Shown here one piece after another: positions 1 through 10,787 of a DNA stretch of 64,000 nt (positions within the stretch are counted from its first letter, which is position 1; every line of letters begins with the position of its first letter). Position numbers and translations under genes: made by a program. This DNA comes from JAHJQZ01 sp963676075. Its GTDB lineage: Bacteria > Pseudomonadota > Alphaproteobacteria > Rhizobiales > Devosiaceae. The notes beneath the pieces are model-generated. The model saw nothing but the letters and a program-made list of their open reading frames with translations, did not search any database and was not told the DNA's origin. The DNA lies in contig CAXXNZ010000011.1 of the NCBI GenBank assembly GCA_963676075.2, positions 558,001-622,000 on the forward strand, in the 5' to 3' direction.

Positions 1-1721
1 GCGCCCGACAGGATCTCGCCGGTGGCCGTCTTCAGCCCGCGCGAGGTCGACTTGATCTGCCCGACCACTTCGGTCAGGCGATCGGCCACGGCATTGGTGT
101 TGGCCTTCAGGCGCTCGAAGGCGCCCTCATACTGGCCGGTGACGCGCCGCGTCAGATTGGTTTCGGCCACGGCGGCCAAAACTTCCCCGGTCTCACCGAT
201 GCCGCGGTCGACGGTCTCGACCAGCGAATTCACAGAACCAGCCAGGGCATTGAGCTCGGCGTCGGGGAACTCAACCTCGACCCGATGGCTGAAATCGCCG
301 GCAATCGCCGCATCAACCACCTGTCCGAACTCGGTCTGAAGCTCCTTCATCATCTTCGCCCGCTCTTGCTGGCGGCGCTGCTCGGCTTCGACCTCGTCAT
401 CGGTCATCTGCTTGACCTTTAGAGCGTTCTCGCGGAACACCTCAACCGCAAGTGCTATCTGCCCAACTTCGTCGCCGCGCTCCTGGAAAGGAATAGGAGA
501 GCTTGTGTCGCCATTGACCAGGCCCTTCATGGCAGCGGTGATCTTCTCAATGGGTTTTGCGATGTTGCGCGCCGCCAGAGCCATGACAAGGCAAGCGAGA
601 ATCGCAATGGCAATCCCGATGACGGCCTGGACCAATGCCGCAAATGAAGCCTGTTCCGACAGACTGGTATTCAGCTCCGTCACCTGGGCCAACGCGACAT
701 CACGCGGAATGGAGATTGCAAACGACCAAGGCGCTTCAACAGCACTGAGTCTGATCGGAGAGTACACCTTGATGTTTTCTTGAGCAGGATCGTCAATTGC
801 AATTGGCTTGGCCGACTTTACGGCCTCCATGCTCTTGCTCCATTCAGCACCGGCTTCCGCCACGCCTTTGCCGAGAAGGCTGGCATCGGCACTGTCGGCG
901 ATGATCAAGCCGTTATCGCTGATAATAACGACAGAGCCTTTACCGTCGAAGAGCGACTGATTGACGTTCGTCGCCAGTTCCTGAATGAAACCAAGATTGA
1001 TATTTGTCCCGACAATGCCGTGGAATTTTCCATCGATCATGATGGGGACGGAGAAGGTCGCGAGCGTTTCAATCTTGCCTTCTGCCGGATAGGTCAAAGG
1101 ACCGACAATGCGTTCTTTTCCCGTCGCCCGCGGGTCGAGATACCAAACGCCTGTTGCCAAACCGTTCGATCCAAGCGACGTATCTTCCATGCCAGTGAGT
1201 GGCTCAACCTTGAGTTGGCCTTCACCCGCTCTCGTCCAGTACGGCAAAAAGCGGCCCGTCGCGTCAGCGCCGGTATCGTTCCGGTTCTTGAATGCCTCGT
1301 CGTTGCCATCAATCCCATTTGGCTCCCAGGCCGAATAGGCACCATTAAGAGTGGGATTGCGCTCGACAACCTCCTGCATGACAGCGTTCACTTGCTCGCG
1401 CCGCAGCGCCGAAGGCGTTGCGCCGGCCGTGTCGCCAGCCAATACGGAGAACGAGGTTGCCATTTCGCGTGCGGCATCGATGGCCACACGCAACTCGGAG
1501 TTGATTGTACCTGCCTCGGCGGCGGCACGATTAATCAGAATCTCGGTTGTCTGTTCGCGAGCGATTGCGTTCATTTTCGTCGCGGCGAAGTCGTTGGAGC
1601 TATTGGAGAAATAGATTGCGCTACCCGCAAGGGCAACAACCACGCCAATAATACTTAGACCAGCTATCCCAACAACTTTGAATTGTATGTTGTCAAACCG
1701 CTTATATAAAGACATAGCCAT
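1..1721 (-). CDS. Methyl-accepting chemotaxis protein, C-terminus cut by window edge
   Basis: Membrane chemoreceptor that senses a ligand outside the cytoplasmic membrane and signals to CheA. The N-terminus has a single membrane anchor (about residues 10-32), then a long periplasmic region with the dCache-type ending (WSFAISIPRDVALAQV), a second membrane segment rich in A/I/L, and a HAMP region (RNIAKPIEKITAAM). A second HAMP-like stretch follows. The methyl-accepting signalling hairpin lies beyond the left edge. The ATG at 1721 has GAGGG nine bases upstream; an ATG two codons later at 1715 is possible. The ligand cannot be told from the sequence. Family assignment is firm because of domain order; specificity is unknown. 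Confidence 0.9.
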   Translation of the reverse strand, partial: MAMSLYKRFDNIQFKVVGIAGLSIIGVVVALAGSAIYFSNSSNDFAATKMNAIAREQTTEILINRAAAEAGTINSELRVAIDAAREMATSFSVLAGDTAGATPSALRREQVNAVMQEVVERNPTLNGAYSAWEPNGIDGNDEAFKNRNDTGADATGRFLPYWTRAGEGQLKVEPLTGMEDTSLGSNGLATGVWYLDPRATGKERIVGPLTYPAEGKIETLATFSVPIMIDGKFHGIVGTNINLGFIQELATNVNQSLFDGKGSVVIISDNGLIIADSADASLLGKGVAEAGAEWSKSMEAVKSAKPIAIDDPAQENIKVYSPIRLSAVEAPWSFAISIPRDVALAQVTELNTSLSEQASFAALVQAVIGIAIAILACLVMALAARNIAKPIEKITAAMKGLVNGDTSSPIPFQERGDEVGQIALAVEVFRENALKVKQMTDDEVEAEQRRQQERAKMMKELQTEFGQVVDAAIAGDFSHRVEVEFPDAELNALAGSVNSLVETVDRGIGETGEVLAAVAETNLTRRVTGQYEGAFERLKANTNAVADRLTEVVGQIKSTSRGLKTATGEILSG

Positions 1722-1989
1722 GGCTGCGAACCCTCATCATCCGATGTGATTTGAGCAGGGATAAGTCGGCGCAAGGATTGATGCGTCGACATCAAATGAA
1801 GATCCCTACCCACAATTATTCGCGACCCTGTCGAAACGATATCAAAACAATTGTTAACGATTTATTTTAGAAGGAAGTTCACGGAGTAATAAAAATTCAT
1901 ACACCACAGTTAACTTTGGGATGCACTTCCCAGCTTCATGGGCAAATAGCCCTGCCGCGTTTGAAATCTCTGCACAAAATTGAGAGAAA
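1722..1989. other. Upstream region of the chemoreceptor, no gene seen
   Basis: AT-rich stretch compared with the rest of the window. It must hold the promoter of the minus-strand chemoreceptor. A perfect ten-base palindrome AACAATTGTT sits at 1846-1855 beside a TTAACGATTTATTTTA stretch. No reading frame here resembles a protein. Confidence 0.5.
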
Positions 1990-2052
1990 TGACGGAGAGC
2001 GGGGGTATCGCCCCCGATACGGTTACCCGTTGCCGCATTTCGAGTGCGGTCC
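1990..2052 (-). pseudogene. Degenerate 3' part of tRNA-Ser(CGA)
   Basis: On the minus strand this reads as the 3' two thirds of a bacterial tRNA-Ser. It has an anticodon arm CCGCACTCGAAATGCGG (loop CTCGAAA, anticodon CGA), a variable arm ACGGGTAACCGT, a T-stem GGGGG/CCCCC, and an acceptor end CTCTCCGTCA. The T-loop is CGATA instead of the seven-base TTCRANY, and the D-arm and 5' acceptor strand are missing, so it cannot be functional. Integrating elements often leave 3' tRNA copies as attachment-site scars, which would fit the IS remnants just to the right. That origin is inference. Confidence 0.6.
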
Positions 2053-2221
2053 ACTTTGGCACCAGCGCGGTCGCCCTGCCCGCCTCAGCGTTCGGGCTAT
2101 GTCGATGATGTCATCGCGAGCAGCAGCTGAATTCTTCTCCGATCAGGCAACACCAAGCCGATCATGTGATCGATCCCCGTCACTTTCTTCAGCCCGAAGG
2201 AACGTTTGGGAAGATCCAGAA

Positions 2222-2634
2222 CCTACGTCGGTGCCAAACCGACACCAAGTTCGGCAGATGCGACTGCTAGATGTTTCGGATGATCTCGAGCTTCTCGGAT
2301 GCAGGGGACCTTATTCGCCCTTGCCTATGCATTCACCGGATGAATCCGATCATGCTTTTTAGGCAGCCGATTTTCCAGCGTCAGATCGGCAGCAGCCTCT
2401 TTCAAGCCTCTGGACTCGCGGCGCAGATCCTCACTTCATCAGCGGAGGCAGCACAGGCCGTGTCGCCTGCCAGACACGCTTTCCGGCGTCGATGAACTCA
2501 TTGGACCAGACGTAATACAGGCTCTCGGTAATACCTTCGTTCCAGCACGACCCGGCGATGCCGCCTTCGCCACGCAAGCCTTCGAGCTCAATCCTGATCT
2601 TGTCCTCGGCTGACAAGTGCCGCCGCGCAGTGCA
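2222..2634 (-). pseudogene. IS3-family transposase remnant (OrfA plus start of OrfB)
   Basis: The minus strand first encodes an OrfA-like N-terminus (RRHLSAEDKIRI, then LEGLRGEGGIAGSC and SLYYVWSNEF). The frame is lost after GKR and resumes in other frames as RLAGDTACAASADEV and DLRRESRGLKEAAADLTLE. A piece resembling the start of OrfB (ASEKLEIIR then SHLP) follows at about 2325-2222 with an in-frame stop. Several frameshifts and stops make it non-functional. It is in the same orientation as the OrfB remnant at 10152-10526, and the two may derive from copies of one element flanking the sugar operon. Confidence 0.75.
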
Positions 2635-2645
2635 CACGATGCCTT

Positions 2646-2664
2646 GCCTGCCGGCTCGGCAGGC
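2646..2664. repeat. Perfect 8-bp hairpin upstream of the IS remnant
   Basis: GCCTGCCG-GCT-CGGCAGGC forms an eight-base stem with a three-base loop. On the plus strand it is followed by CTTTT, which resembles a weak terminator, but no plus-strand gene precedes it. Its role is unknown; it may have belonged to the 5' end of the decayed element. Confidence 0.4.
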
Positions 2665-2766
2665 CTTTTGGCGCTTTAGGATCGGGACATATGCGCTGAC
2701 GGGGAACAGCCACGGCACAAGCTATGATAGCTTAACTGCCTGCCCGCAAAACCGGCAGCGACTCAC

Positions 2767-4239
2767 CTATTCAAATTCATCCATGCGTTTGTTGCGCACT
2801 GTTCCAGCCTCGGTGTAGCGAATTTCTGCCGAAGCGCCCGAGAAGTCGACGCTGAGCGTCGCGTGCTCCTCGCCGAGCGTCCATGACAGCTCGAGCGTGC
2901 TGCTGGAGCCCTGCCCATACGAAAACACGCCATTGAAGGCAGGGTGTGTGTTTCGGAAGCGGATGAGGCCGAATAGCGCCGCCACAACCTCCGTTTCCAG
3001 TGCGCCGTCAAGCTCACGACGCCCGAGGAATGGCCGATTGACGTCGCGACCACTGAGAGTGGTGCGATAAAGGTCCATGTCATTGAGGACGCCGAGCAGC
3101 CCGACATAATAGACCTGCGGAATGCCCGGACAGAAAAACTGTACAGCACGCGCGATCAGGTACTCGTCGTCGCGTTTCCCCAAGGCGTCGTAATAGGTCG
3201 AGTAGACCTGATAGGGCAGACGGTCGGCCGGCGCGTTGACCATGGCCTCGCGGCTTTGTCCGTCGGTTCGCTGATGAATGGTCTCGATCATTTGGCTGAT
3301 TTCCGCATCGCTCAGCAGACCGGGGCGCCCGTCGGGATGCGCGCCCACATCAATCATTCCGATGCCGTCATGCGTGTCGAGAACGGTGATCGCGTTGCGC
3401 GGCGCGATTTCCAGCCAATGGGCAAGCGCGTCCGATGTGCCGGTAAAAAAGCTATGCAGAACAAGCGCGGGCAAGGCGAAGTCGTAGACGCGATCGACCT
3501 TTTCCGCGATCTCGATCTGATCCCGATAATAGGAATGAATCTCGACCAGAACCTCGACGCCATAGGACTTTGCGACCTGCGAAAACGCGTCGAGGAACGT
3601 GAAGGTCTCCGGGATCATGAAGCAGTTGCCACCTTGCTTCTTGATGACATAGCCGGCGGCGTCCAGCCGGATGCTGGTGATCCCCGATTCCGCAAAGCGT
3701 TGCAGGATGATCTGGAGATAGGCCTTCCCCTGATCCGAGGCGACATCGATATCGACCTGCCCTGCCGAGAAGGTCGTCCAGACCAGGCGCTTTGCGCCAT
3801 CGCCCATGAGCATCGGGGTAAAGGGCAGACCCGGCCGCGGGCGGTAAATGCAGGAAAGGTCTTTTTCGGTCGCGCCCTCTGGAAACACTTTGTCGTAGGT
3901 CAGGAACATGTCGGCGTAAGGGGACTCGGCACCCTTTTCGACGAAATCCACAAAGCTCGGCGATTTCGCCGACACGTGATTGACGATCAGATCGGCCATC
4001 ACATCGACCGATTGGGACAGCGCGCCGATGTCCGACCAGTCGCCCAGACGCGGGTCGACCTTTGTGTGATCGATCGGATCGAAGCCGGCATCGACACCGT
4101 CGGTCGGGTCGAAGAAGGGCAGGATATGGATACCGCCGAACAGGCCGTTGAGCGGTCCATCCACGAGAGATTTGAGATCTGCGATACCGCCGCCGGTCAA
4201 TCGGTCGACATAGGTAATGAGTTGGACTTGGTTTATCAT
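2767..4239 (-). CDS. Sucrose phosphorylase-like GH13_18 enzyme
   Basis: Cytoplasmic glycoside phosphorylase expected to convert sucrose (or a close relative) and phosphate to glucose 1-phosphate and fructose. From the chosen ATG (protein begins MINQVQLITY) it is 490 residues, the usual family length. An earlier in-frame ATG would add 29 unconserved residues. Clan GH-H catalytic residues are in place: nucleophile D193 in IRLDAAG, acid/base E233 in LVEIHSYY, and stabiliser D291 in VLDTHDG, one residue off the numbering of the Bifidobacterium enzyme. It is the last gene of the ABC transporter operon, 93 bases after the ATPase gene. Glucosylglycerate or sucrose-6-phosphate phosphorylases are related, so exact substrate is unproven. 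Confidence 0.88.
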   Translation of the reverse strand: MINQVQLITYVDRLTGGGIADLKSLVDGPLNGLFGGIHILPFFDPTDGVDAGFDPIDHTKVDPRLGDWSDIGALSQSVDVMADLIVNHVSAKSPSFVDFVEKGAESPYADMFLTYDKVFPEGATEKDLSCIYRPRPGLPFTPMLMGDGAKRLVWTTFSAGQVDIDVASDQGKAYLQIILQRFAESGITSIRLDAAGYVIKKQGGNCFMIPETFTFLDAFSQVAKSYGVEVLVEIHSYYRDQIEIAEKVDRVYDFALPALVLHSFFTGTSDALAHWLEIAPRNAITVLDTHDGIGMIDVGAHPDGRPGLLSDAEISQMIETIHQRTDGQSREAMVNAPADRLPYQVYSTYYDALGKRDDEYLIARAVQFFCPGIPQVYYVGLLGVLNDMDLYRTTLSGRDVNRPFLGRRELDGALETEVVAALFGLIRFRNTHPAFNGVFSYGQGSSSTLELSWTLGEEHATLSVDFSGASAEIRYTEAGTVRNKRMDEFE

Positions 4240-4332
4240 GGACACACAACTTCCGTCCACCGAAGCGGCGGACACGAATTCGACCGACAAGATGGGGGGG
4301 GCCGACGGCTGAAGGCCGCCGGCCATGGCGCG

Positions 4333-5364
<1,032 letters not shown>

Positions 5365-5368
5365 TGGC

Positions 5369-6198
<830 letters not shown>

Positions 6199-6202
<4 letters not shown>

Positions 6203-7188
6203 CTGCCAGCTCCCTTGCCACTCAGGTCGACCTTGCCCAGCCAGACATAGGCGATGACGAACAGCGCCGTGATGGTGAAGAGCAGTGTCGATTGCGCCGA
6301 CCCGTAGGCGAATTTGTCGAAATCGAAGAGGTTTTCGCGGCTGAGCACCGACATGGTTTTGGTGGCCTTCGAATTGGGCGTCAGGACGTAGATCAGGTCG
6401 AAGATCCTGAGCGCGTCGAGCATTCTGAAGATCACCGCGACCATCAGGGCGGGCCGCACCAGCGGCAGGGTGATCCGGAAGAACACCTTGATCGGATGCA
6501 CGCCGTCGACCTTGGCGGCCTCATAGATATCGCGCGGGATCATCTGCAGCCCCGCCAGGCACAACAGGGCCATGAAGGGTGTTGTCTTCCACACATCGAC
6601 GATCAGCACGCTGATCATCGCGGTGTCGATGCTGGCGGTCCAGGCGATCTTGTGGTCGATCAGATGCATATTGAGCAGCAGATCGTTGATGATCCCGAAC
6701 TGGTCGTTGAACATCCAGCCCCACATCCGCGCCGACACGATGGTGGGAATGGCCCAGGGAACGAGCACAGCGGCGCGGACAAAGCCCCGCCCCTTGAAGT
6801 TCTCGTTGAGAACCAGCGCGACCATCAGCCCGAAAACGGTTTCGAGCGAAACCGAGATCACGGCAAAGCGGACGGTGTTCCAGACAGCGTTCCACCAGTC
6901 AGGATCGGCAAGGACCCCGCGCCAGATGATCCGGCCGGACGACAGCTGGCGCATGGTCAAATAGTTGTCGAACCCGACCCAGCTCCCGTCATACAGATTG
7001 GTCAATGACGTGTCGGTGAACGAGAAATAGATCGTGCGCATGAGTGGCCAGGCGGCCACACAGAACAATGTGATGAGCATCGGAGCCAGAAACCCGTAGG
7101 CGGCTCGCGCACGTTGTTGTTGCAGGTTGGGTCCCTCGACCTTGAGGGCCTGGTTTATCTCGTGATGCGTGTTGGTCGTCTGAGACAT
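6199..7188 (-). CDS. Sugar ABC transporter permease, MalF type
   Basis: First permease of the sugar importer, 329 residues with six predicted membrane segments after a cytoplasmic N-terminus of about 30 residues. The EAA loop is YEAAKVDGVHPIKVFFRITL. It forms a heterodimer with the MalG-type subunit whose gene overlaps its 3' end. The gap to the upstream binding-protein gene (75 bases) contains a strong hairpin that could reduce permease expression relative to the binding protein. Confidence 0.92.
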
Positions 7189-7221
7189 ACGATGACCCTC
7201 AAATGATCGGGCTTGGTTGGT

Positions 7222-7251
7222 GGATCGCGGGAGACTCGTCCCCCGCGATCC
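7222..7251 (-). promoter_or_regulatory. Hairpin between binding-protein and permease genes
   Basis: GGATCGCGGG and CCCGCGATCC form a perfect ten-base stem with a ten-base loop, directly after the stop codon of the binding-protein gene. There is no T-run, so full termination is unlikely. Such hairpins commonly stabilise the upstream message and lower expression of the permease genes. Confidence 0.6.
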
Positions 7252-7263
7252 GAATGCTTGGCG

Positions 7264-8547
7264 TTACCAGCCGTTACCCTTCAGGTCTTCAAGATCGACT
7301 TCGAGAATCTCGAAATTTTCTTCGACCGAACCGTCACCGGACAGCGAGGAGTGCACCGCGGACCAGAAGTCGGAAGACACTTCGTTGTAGTTGGCCTTGG
7401 TGGGGGCGGACGGACGCGGAACCGCTTCAAGGAAGATGCTCTTCCAGCGCGGAATGATCGGCTGGGCCTCGGCGATTTCCGGGTCGTCATACAGCGAGAT
7501 CAAGGTCGGCAACTGCGACTTGGCCAGGGCGCGGACCTTCTGCACCTCGGCGCTGGCCAGGAACTTCACCAGCGAAATCGCTTCTTCCTGATGCTTGGAA
7601 TACTTGGAAACAGCCGCATTCCAGCCACCCAGGGTAGCCGCGGAAACGTCGCTTCCTGCACCAGTCGGCAGCGGCGAGACCTCGAACTTGCCCTTGATCG
7701 GGCTGTCTGCATCGTTGCCCAGCGCATAGGCATAGGACCAGTTGCGCATGAACACGGCGTTACCGATCTGCCAGATGCCGCGGGATTCTTCGGAGCCGTG
7801 CGCCAGAACGCCTTCGGGCGAGATCGTGCCGACCCAGCTCTTGGCCATGTTGATGGCCTCGATGGCCTTCGGATTGTTGACCGAGATCGTGCCATCCGCC
7901 TCGACGATCTGGCCGCCGCCATAGGACTTCACCCATTCGAGCGCGTTGCAGGTCAGGCCTTCATAGGCATTGCCCTGCCAGACAAAGCCCCACATGTCGG
8001 CATTGCCCTCGGCCCGTTCACCGTCCTGAATGATCTTGGCGGTCTCCGTCAGCTCTTCCCAGGTCTTGGGAAGGGGCAGATCGTACTTTTCGAGAAGATC
8101 CTTGCGGTAGAACAGCGCCGGCGCATTCGTGTAGAGCGGCATGGCGACCAGGCGCCCGTCGACCGTCTGGGATTCGATGATGGACGGGAAGTGATCGCCG
8201 ATCACGTCGGCTGCGGCATCCGAAAGGTCGACGAACTGTTCGGCCAGCTGCGGCGCCCAGATCACATCGGTGCGGTAAACGTCGATATCGGAATTTCCTG
8301 CCGCGAGCCACAAACGATATTGGCTGAACTGGTCGGTGGTCGATGCCGGCATCGGAACCATGGTGACCGTGTTCCCGGTCGCCTCTTCCCAAGGCCGGAC
8401 CATTTCCTTGAACTCGGTCACGCCGATTTCGTCGGCACCGGAGACGTAGGTGATTTCGGTAGCTATTGCCGTTCCAGCAGTCAGGGCAGCAACAAGGGCG
8501 CAAAGTCCCGTTCTCCGCAAAGCGCGGAGATTCGCAAACATGAACAT
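7264..8547 (-). CDS. Sugar ABC transporter substrate-binding protein (family 1)
   Basis: Periplasmic binding protein that captures the sugar for the downstream permeases. It has 427 residues with a Sec signal peptide (RRTGLCALVAALTAGTAIA, cleavage near residue 29) and a mature part typical of solute-binding family 1 (MalE-like), including the PEGVLAHGSEES and LGGWNAAVSKYSKH regions. The start ATG at 8547 has GGAGG five bases upstream; a second ATG two codons later is nearly as good. It is the first gene of the operon, preceded by a likely operator at 8610-8627. The ligand is inferred only from the sucrose phosphorylase gene in the operon. Confidence 0.92.
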   Translation of the reverse strand: MFMFANLRALRRTGLCALVAALTAGTAIATEITYVSGADEIGVTEFKEMVRPWEEATGNTVTMVPMPASTTDQFSQYRLWLAAGNSDIDVYRTDVIWAPQLAEQFVDLSDAAADVIGDHFPSIIESQTVDGRLVAMPLYTNAPALFYRKDLLEKYDLPLPKTWEELTETAKIIQDGERAEGNADMWGFVWQGNAYEGLTCNALEWVKSYGGGQIVEADGTISVNNPKAIEAINMAKSWVGTISPEGVLAHGSEESRGIWQIGNAVFMRNWSYAYALGNDADSPIKGKFEVSPLPTGAGSDVSAATLGGWNAAVSKYSKHQEEAISLVKFLASAEVQKVRALAKSQLPTLISLYDDPEIAEAQPIIPRWKSIFLEAVPRPSAPTKANYNEVSSDFWSAVHSSLSGDGSVEENFEILEVDLEDLKGNGW

Positions 8548-8609
8548 AAGTTCCTCCAGGGGTGTCTCCCCGCAGCAGTGCTACAGGGCATTAACGTCCG
8601 AAATCTCGT

Positions 8610-8627
8610 ATCCGGAACGTTACGGAT
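8610..8627. promoter_or_regulatory. Candidate LacI-family operator of the sugar operon
   Basis: ATCCGGAACGTTACGGAT is an 18-base palindrome with one mismatched pair and a central CG, the form bound by LacI/GalR regulators. It lies 63 bases before the binding-protein start, between that gene and the LacI-type gene, and is the obvious place for operon control. Confidence 0.55.
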
Positions 8628-8836
8628 GTACTTGCACATCGATGTTTCGCTCGTCAAGCGGGCAAGTTTCGAGCGGTGACGATCAGGGCGAATAACGACC
8701 GATCCACACTCCGAAACGGACCAAGCGAACCAAACGCCGAAGCCGGAAGAGCCAGCGATGAATCCTCCAAACTGAATTGGGTCGAAAGCGGCATTGCGCA
8801 TCGCGCGGCCAGATCGCCCACCAGCGCGATCAGTCC

Positions 8837-9862
8837 CTAGCGAAGGGGCGCGACTGAAGCGCGTTCGATAAAATCGACCGGCACAAAAATCTGCAATTCG
8901 CTTAAGGCCTTGCCTTCGATGCGCCCGATCAGGAGATCGGCCAGCGGCCCCCAGCTGGCGGACAAATCGGAGACTGAAACTGTCAGGTTGGGCGCAAACC
9001 CCTGCACCTTGTGGTGTGGCAGACAGTCGTCATGGGCAACGACCGAAAGATCGTCGGGAATGACCAGTCCGATCGCCTCGGCTGCACGATAGACACCATG
9101 GGCGATTGACAAATTGCCGCACACCACTGCGGTCGGCTTGATCTGCTCGGTTGAGAACATCTGCGTCAGCGACACAAGACCATAGGACTCGGAGAAGCGC
9201 GCATTGCGGATCAGCTCCGGCAGCAAATCCACACCGACCTCCTTGAGGGCGGCCTCCACGCCGGCCTGACGCTGATAGGCCGAGTTGAGGCCCGCCCGCC
9301 CGTTGAGCAGGGCGATGCGGCGGTGCCCATTCTCGACCAGATGCTTGGCCAGCTTGTAGCCAACGGAGAAATTGTCGATTTCGTAAAAGGAGAAATTGGA
9401 GTCACTGCCGCAGTTTCCACTCACGACGAACGGCACGCCCTGCGCCTGCAAATAGGCGATCCGCGCGTCTTCCGGTTCGGGCTCGGTCAGCACGAACCCA
9501 TCGAGCGACCCACCCCCGATAAGGCGTCCATAGGTTTGTTCGGGGGGTTCATTTGCCGCAGCAATATGCAGAACAAATTGCATGTTGCGGCGGGAAAACT
9601 GCCGCGACAGGCCAGCGACGGTTTCCACGAACGTCGCATCGCGCGTCAGCCCCTCGTGCTCCCGAACAACCAGCGCCACAATTCCAGAGCGGCCGGAAAC
9701 CAGCTTTCGCGCGGACAGGTTCGGACTGTAATTCAAGGACTTGGCAGCAGCCTGGACGCGGCGCCGGGTCTCCTCGCTCACATCCGAGTTCCCCTTCAGC
9801 GCAGCGCTGACCTGGGACACAGAGATGCCAAGCATGTGGCTGATATCCTTGAGGGTAGCCAC
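8837..9862 (-). CDS. LacI-family transcriptional regulator of the sugar operon
   Basis: DNA-binding repressor or activator. The N-terminal helix-turn-helix reads TLKDISHMLGISVSQVSAAL, followed by the hinge helix region (NYSPNLSARKLVSGRSG) and a periplasmic-binding-protein-like ligand domain. The GTG at 9862 is chosen because the HTH begins at residue 3, as is normal in this family, and CGGGAG stands ten bases upstream. An upstream ATG at 9946 would add 28 unconserved residues. The gene precedes the sugar operon in the same direction, so it probably governs it and itself (palindromes at 8610 and 9888). Confidence 0.9.
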   Translation of the reverse strand: MATLKDISHMLGISVSQVSAALKGNSDVSEETRRRVQAAAKSLNYSPNLSARKLVSGRSGIVALVVREHEGLTRDATFVETVAGLSRQFSRRNMQFVLHIAAANEPPEQTYGRLIGGGSLDGFVLTEPEPEDARIAYLQAQGVPFVVSGNCGSDSNFSFYEIDNFSVGYKLAKHLVENGHRRIALLNGRAGLNSAYQRQAGVEAALKEVGVDLLPELIRNARFSESYGLVSLTQMFSTEQIKPTAVVCGNLSIAHGVYRAAEAIGLVIPDDLSVVAHDDCLPHHKVQGFAPNLTVSVSDLSASWGPLADLLIGRIEGKALSELQIFVPVDFIERASVAPLR

Positions 9863-9887
9863 CAGTATTTGTCTCCCGTTCTGACGC

Positions 9888-9903
9888 CAAAAAGCGCTTG
9901 ATG
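9888..9903. promoter_or_regulatory. Candidate operator upstream of the LacI-type gene
   Basis: CAAAAAGCGCTTGATG, with the perfect core AAGCGCTT at 9892-9899 and six of eight arm positions paired, lies 26 bases before the regulator start. It differs in core from the site at 8610, so it may be an autoregulatory site of other affinity or a chance palindrome. Confidence 0.35.
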
Positions 9904-10133
9904 CGGCATGAATTACCGCAGCGAGCACGGACCGGGAGAGCCCCATGTCCCCGAAGACACTGTCTTACGGCTGGTTCGTCAGCAATGCCAAGCCCCGCAT
10001 CCGCGTTCTGCATAACCTGGTGGTCACATTGAACCGCTCCGTTTTGACCGGGGGTCGGGTGATGTGAGTTTCGCCGCGCCGGGATAGTCCCAATATGGGG
10101 AACCGACCTGCCAGCTCATGGCAAATGATTGTC

Positions 10134-10157
10134 TGAATAGCCCCGCGTTTTCTAGAC
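10134..10157 (-). repeat. Probable terminal inverted repeat of an IS3-family remnant
   Basis: TGAATAGCCCCGCGTTTTCT at the 3' side of the OrfB remnant starts with TGA and resembles IS3-group ends (TGAAYNGCCCCG). The stop codon of the remnant falls inside it. The partner end was not found near the OrfA remnant. Confidence 0.45.
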
Positions 10158-10526
10158 GTCCTCGGTGCTCATTCTCTGCTGCCTTTGGAACGCGACGGGT
10201 GACAGCATAGCGTTCCCGACGTGCTTGGGCTTAGGGGCGTAGAACATCTCGATGTAGTCGAACACGTCCTGCCGGGCTTCGATGCGGGTTTTGTAGGTCC
10301 GGCGCCGTATACGTTCTCGCTTGAGCAGGTTGAAGAAGCTCTCGGACACAGCGTTGTCGTGACAGTTACCGCGCCGGCTCATCGAGTGTTCCAGGTTGTG
10401 ATGCTTGAGGAATGCAGCCCAGTCCATGCTTGTGAACTGGGAGCCCTGGTCCGAATGGATCAGCACCTTGCCCTTCGGTTTCCTTCGCCAGACCGCCATG
10501 AGCAAGGCCTGCAGCACGACGTCCGT
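10152..10526 (-). pseudogene. IS3-family transposase remnant (C-terminal half of OrfB)
   Basis: About 125 residues match the rve/DDE integrase core of IS3 OrfB. The second catalytic Asp is in LIHSDQGSQFTS and the Glu in GNCHDNAVSESFFNLLK, and it closes with SPVAFQRQQRM. The first Asp and everything before TDVVLQALLMAV are missing; the sequence upstream of 10526 is unrelated. It is a 5'-truncated fragment, in the same orientation as the OrfA remnant at 2222-2634. Confidence 0.85.
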
Positions 10527-10749
10527 CGTGCCTCGGCAATAGCATCGAAAGGCAGCTTTGCGCCCGGTTTCGGACGTCAAAGCCAACTTGGCGAACACCT
10601 AAAACCCAACAATGCCTACAAAGAAACAAAAGGAGACAAAACGGTCATGTGGCTGCCGCAACAGAACAATCTTGGACAATCACCTCAAGGGAAGAAGCGC
10701 GCTCGAGCCGCCTCCCATATTACGTTTCAGGATTTTTGAGAACGGAACC

Positions 10750-10775
10750 GGCAGCCCTGTGTGAAGAGGGCTGCC
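10750..10775 (-). terminator. Hairpin after the TRAP operon
   Basis: GGCAGCCCT and AGGGCTGCC form a perfect nine-base stem around an eight-base loop, 13 bases past the stop of the TRAP binding-protein gene. The T content after it on the minus strand is low, so it is either a Rho-aided end or an mRNA-stabilising hairpin. Confidence 0.5.
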
Positions 10776-10787
10776 AATCAGTCGAGA

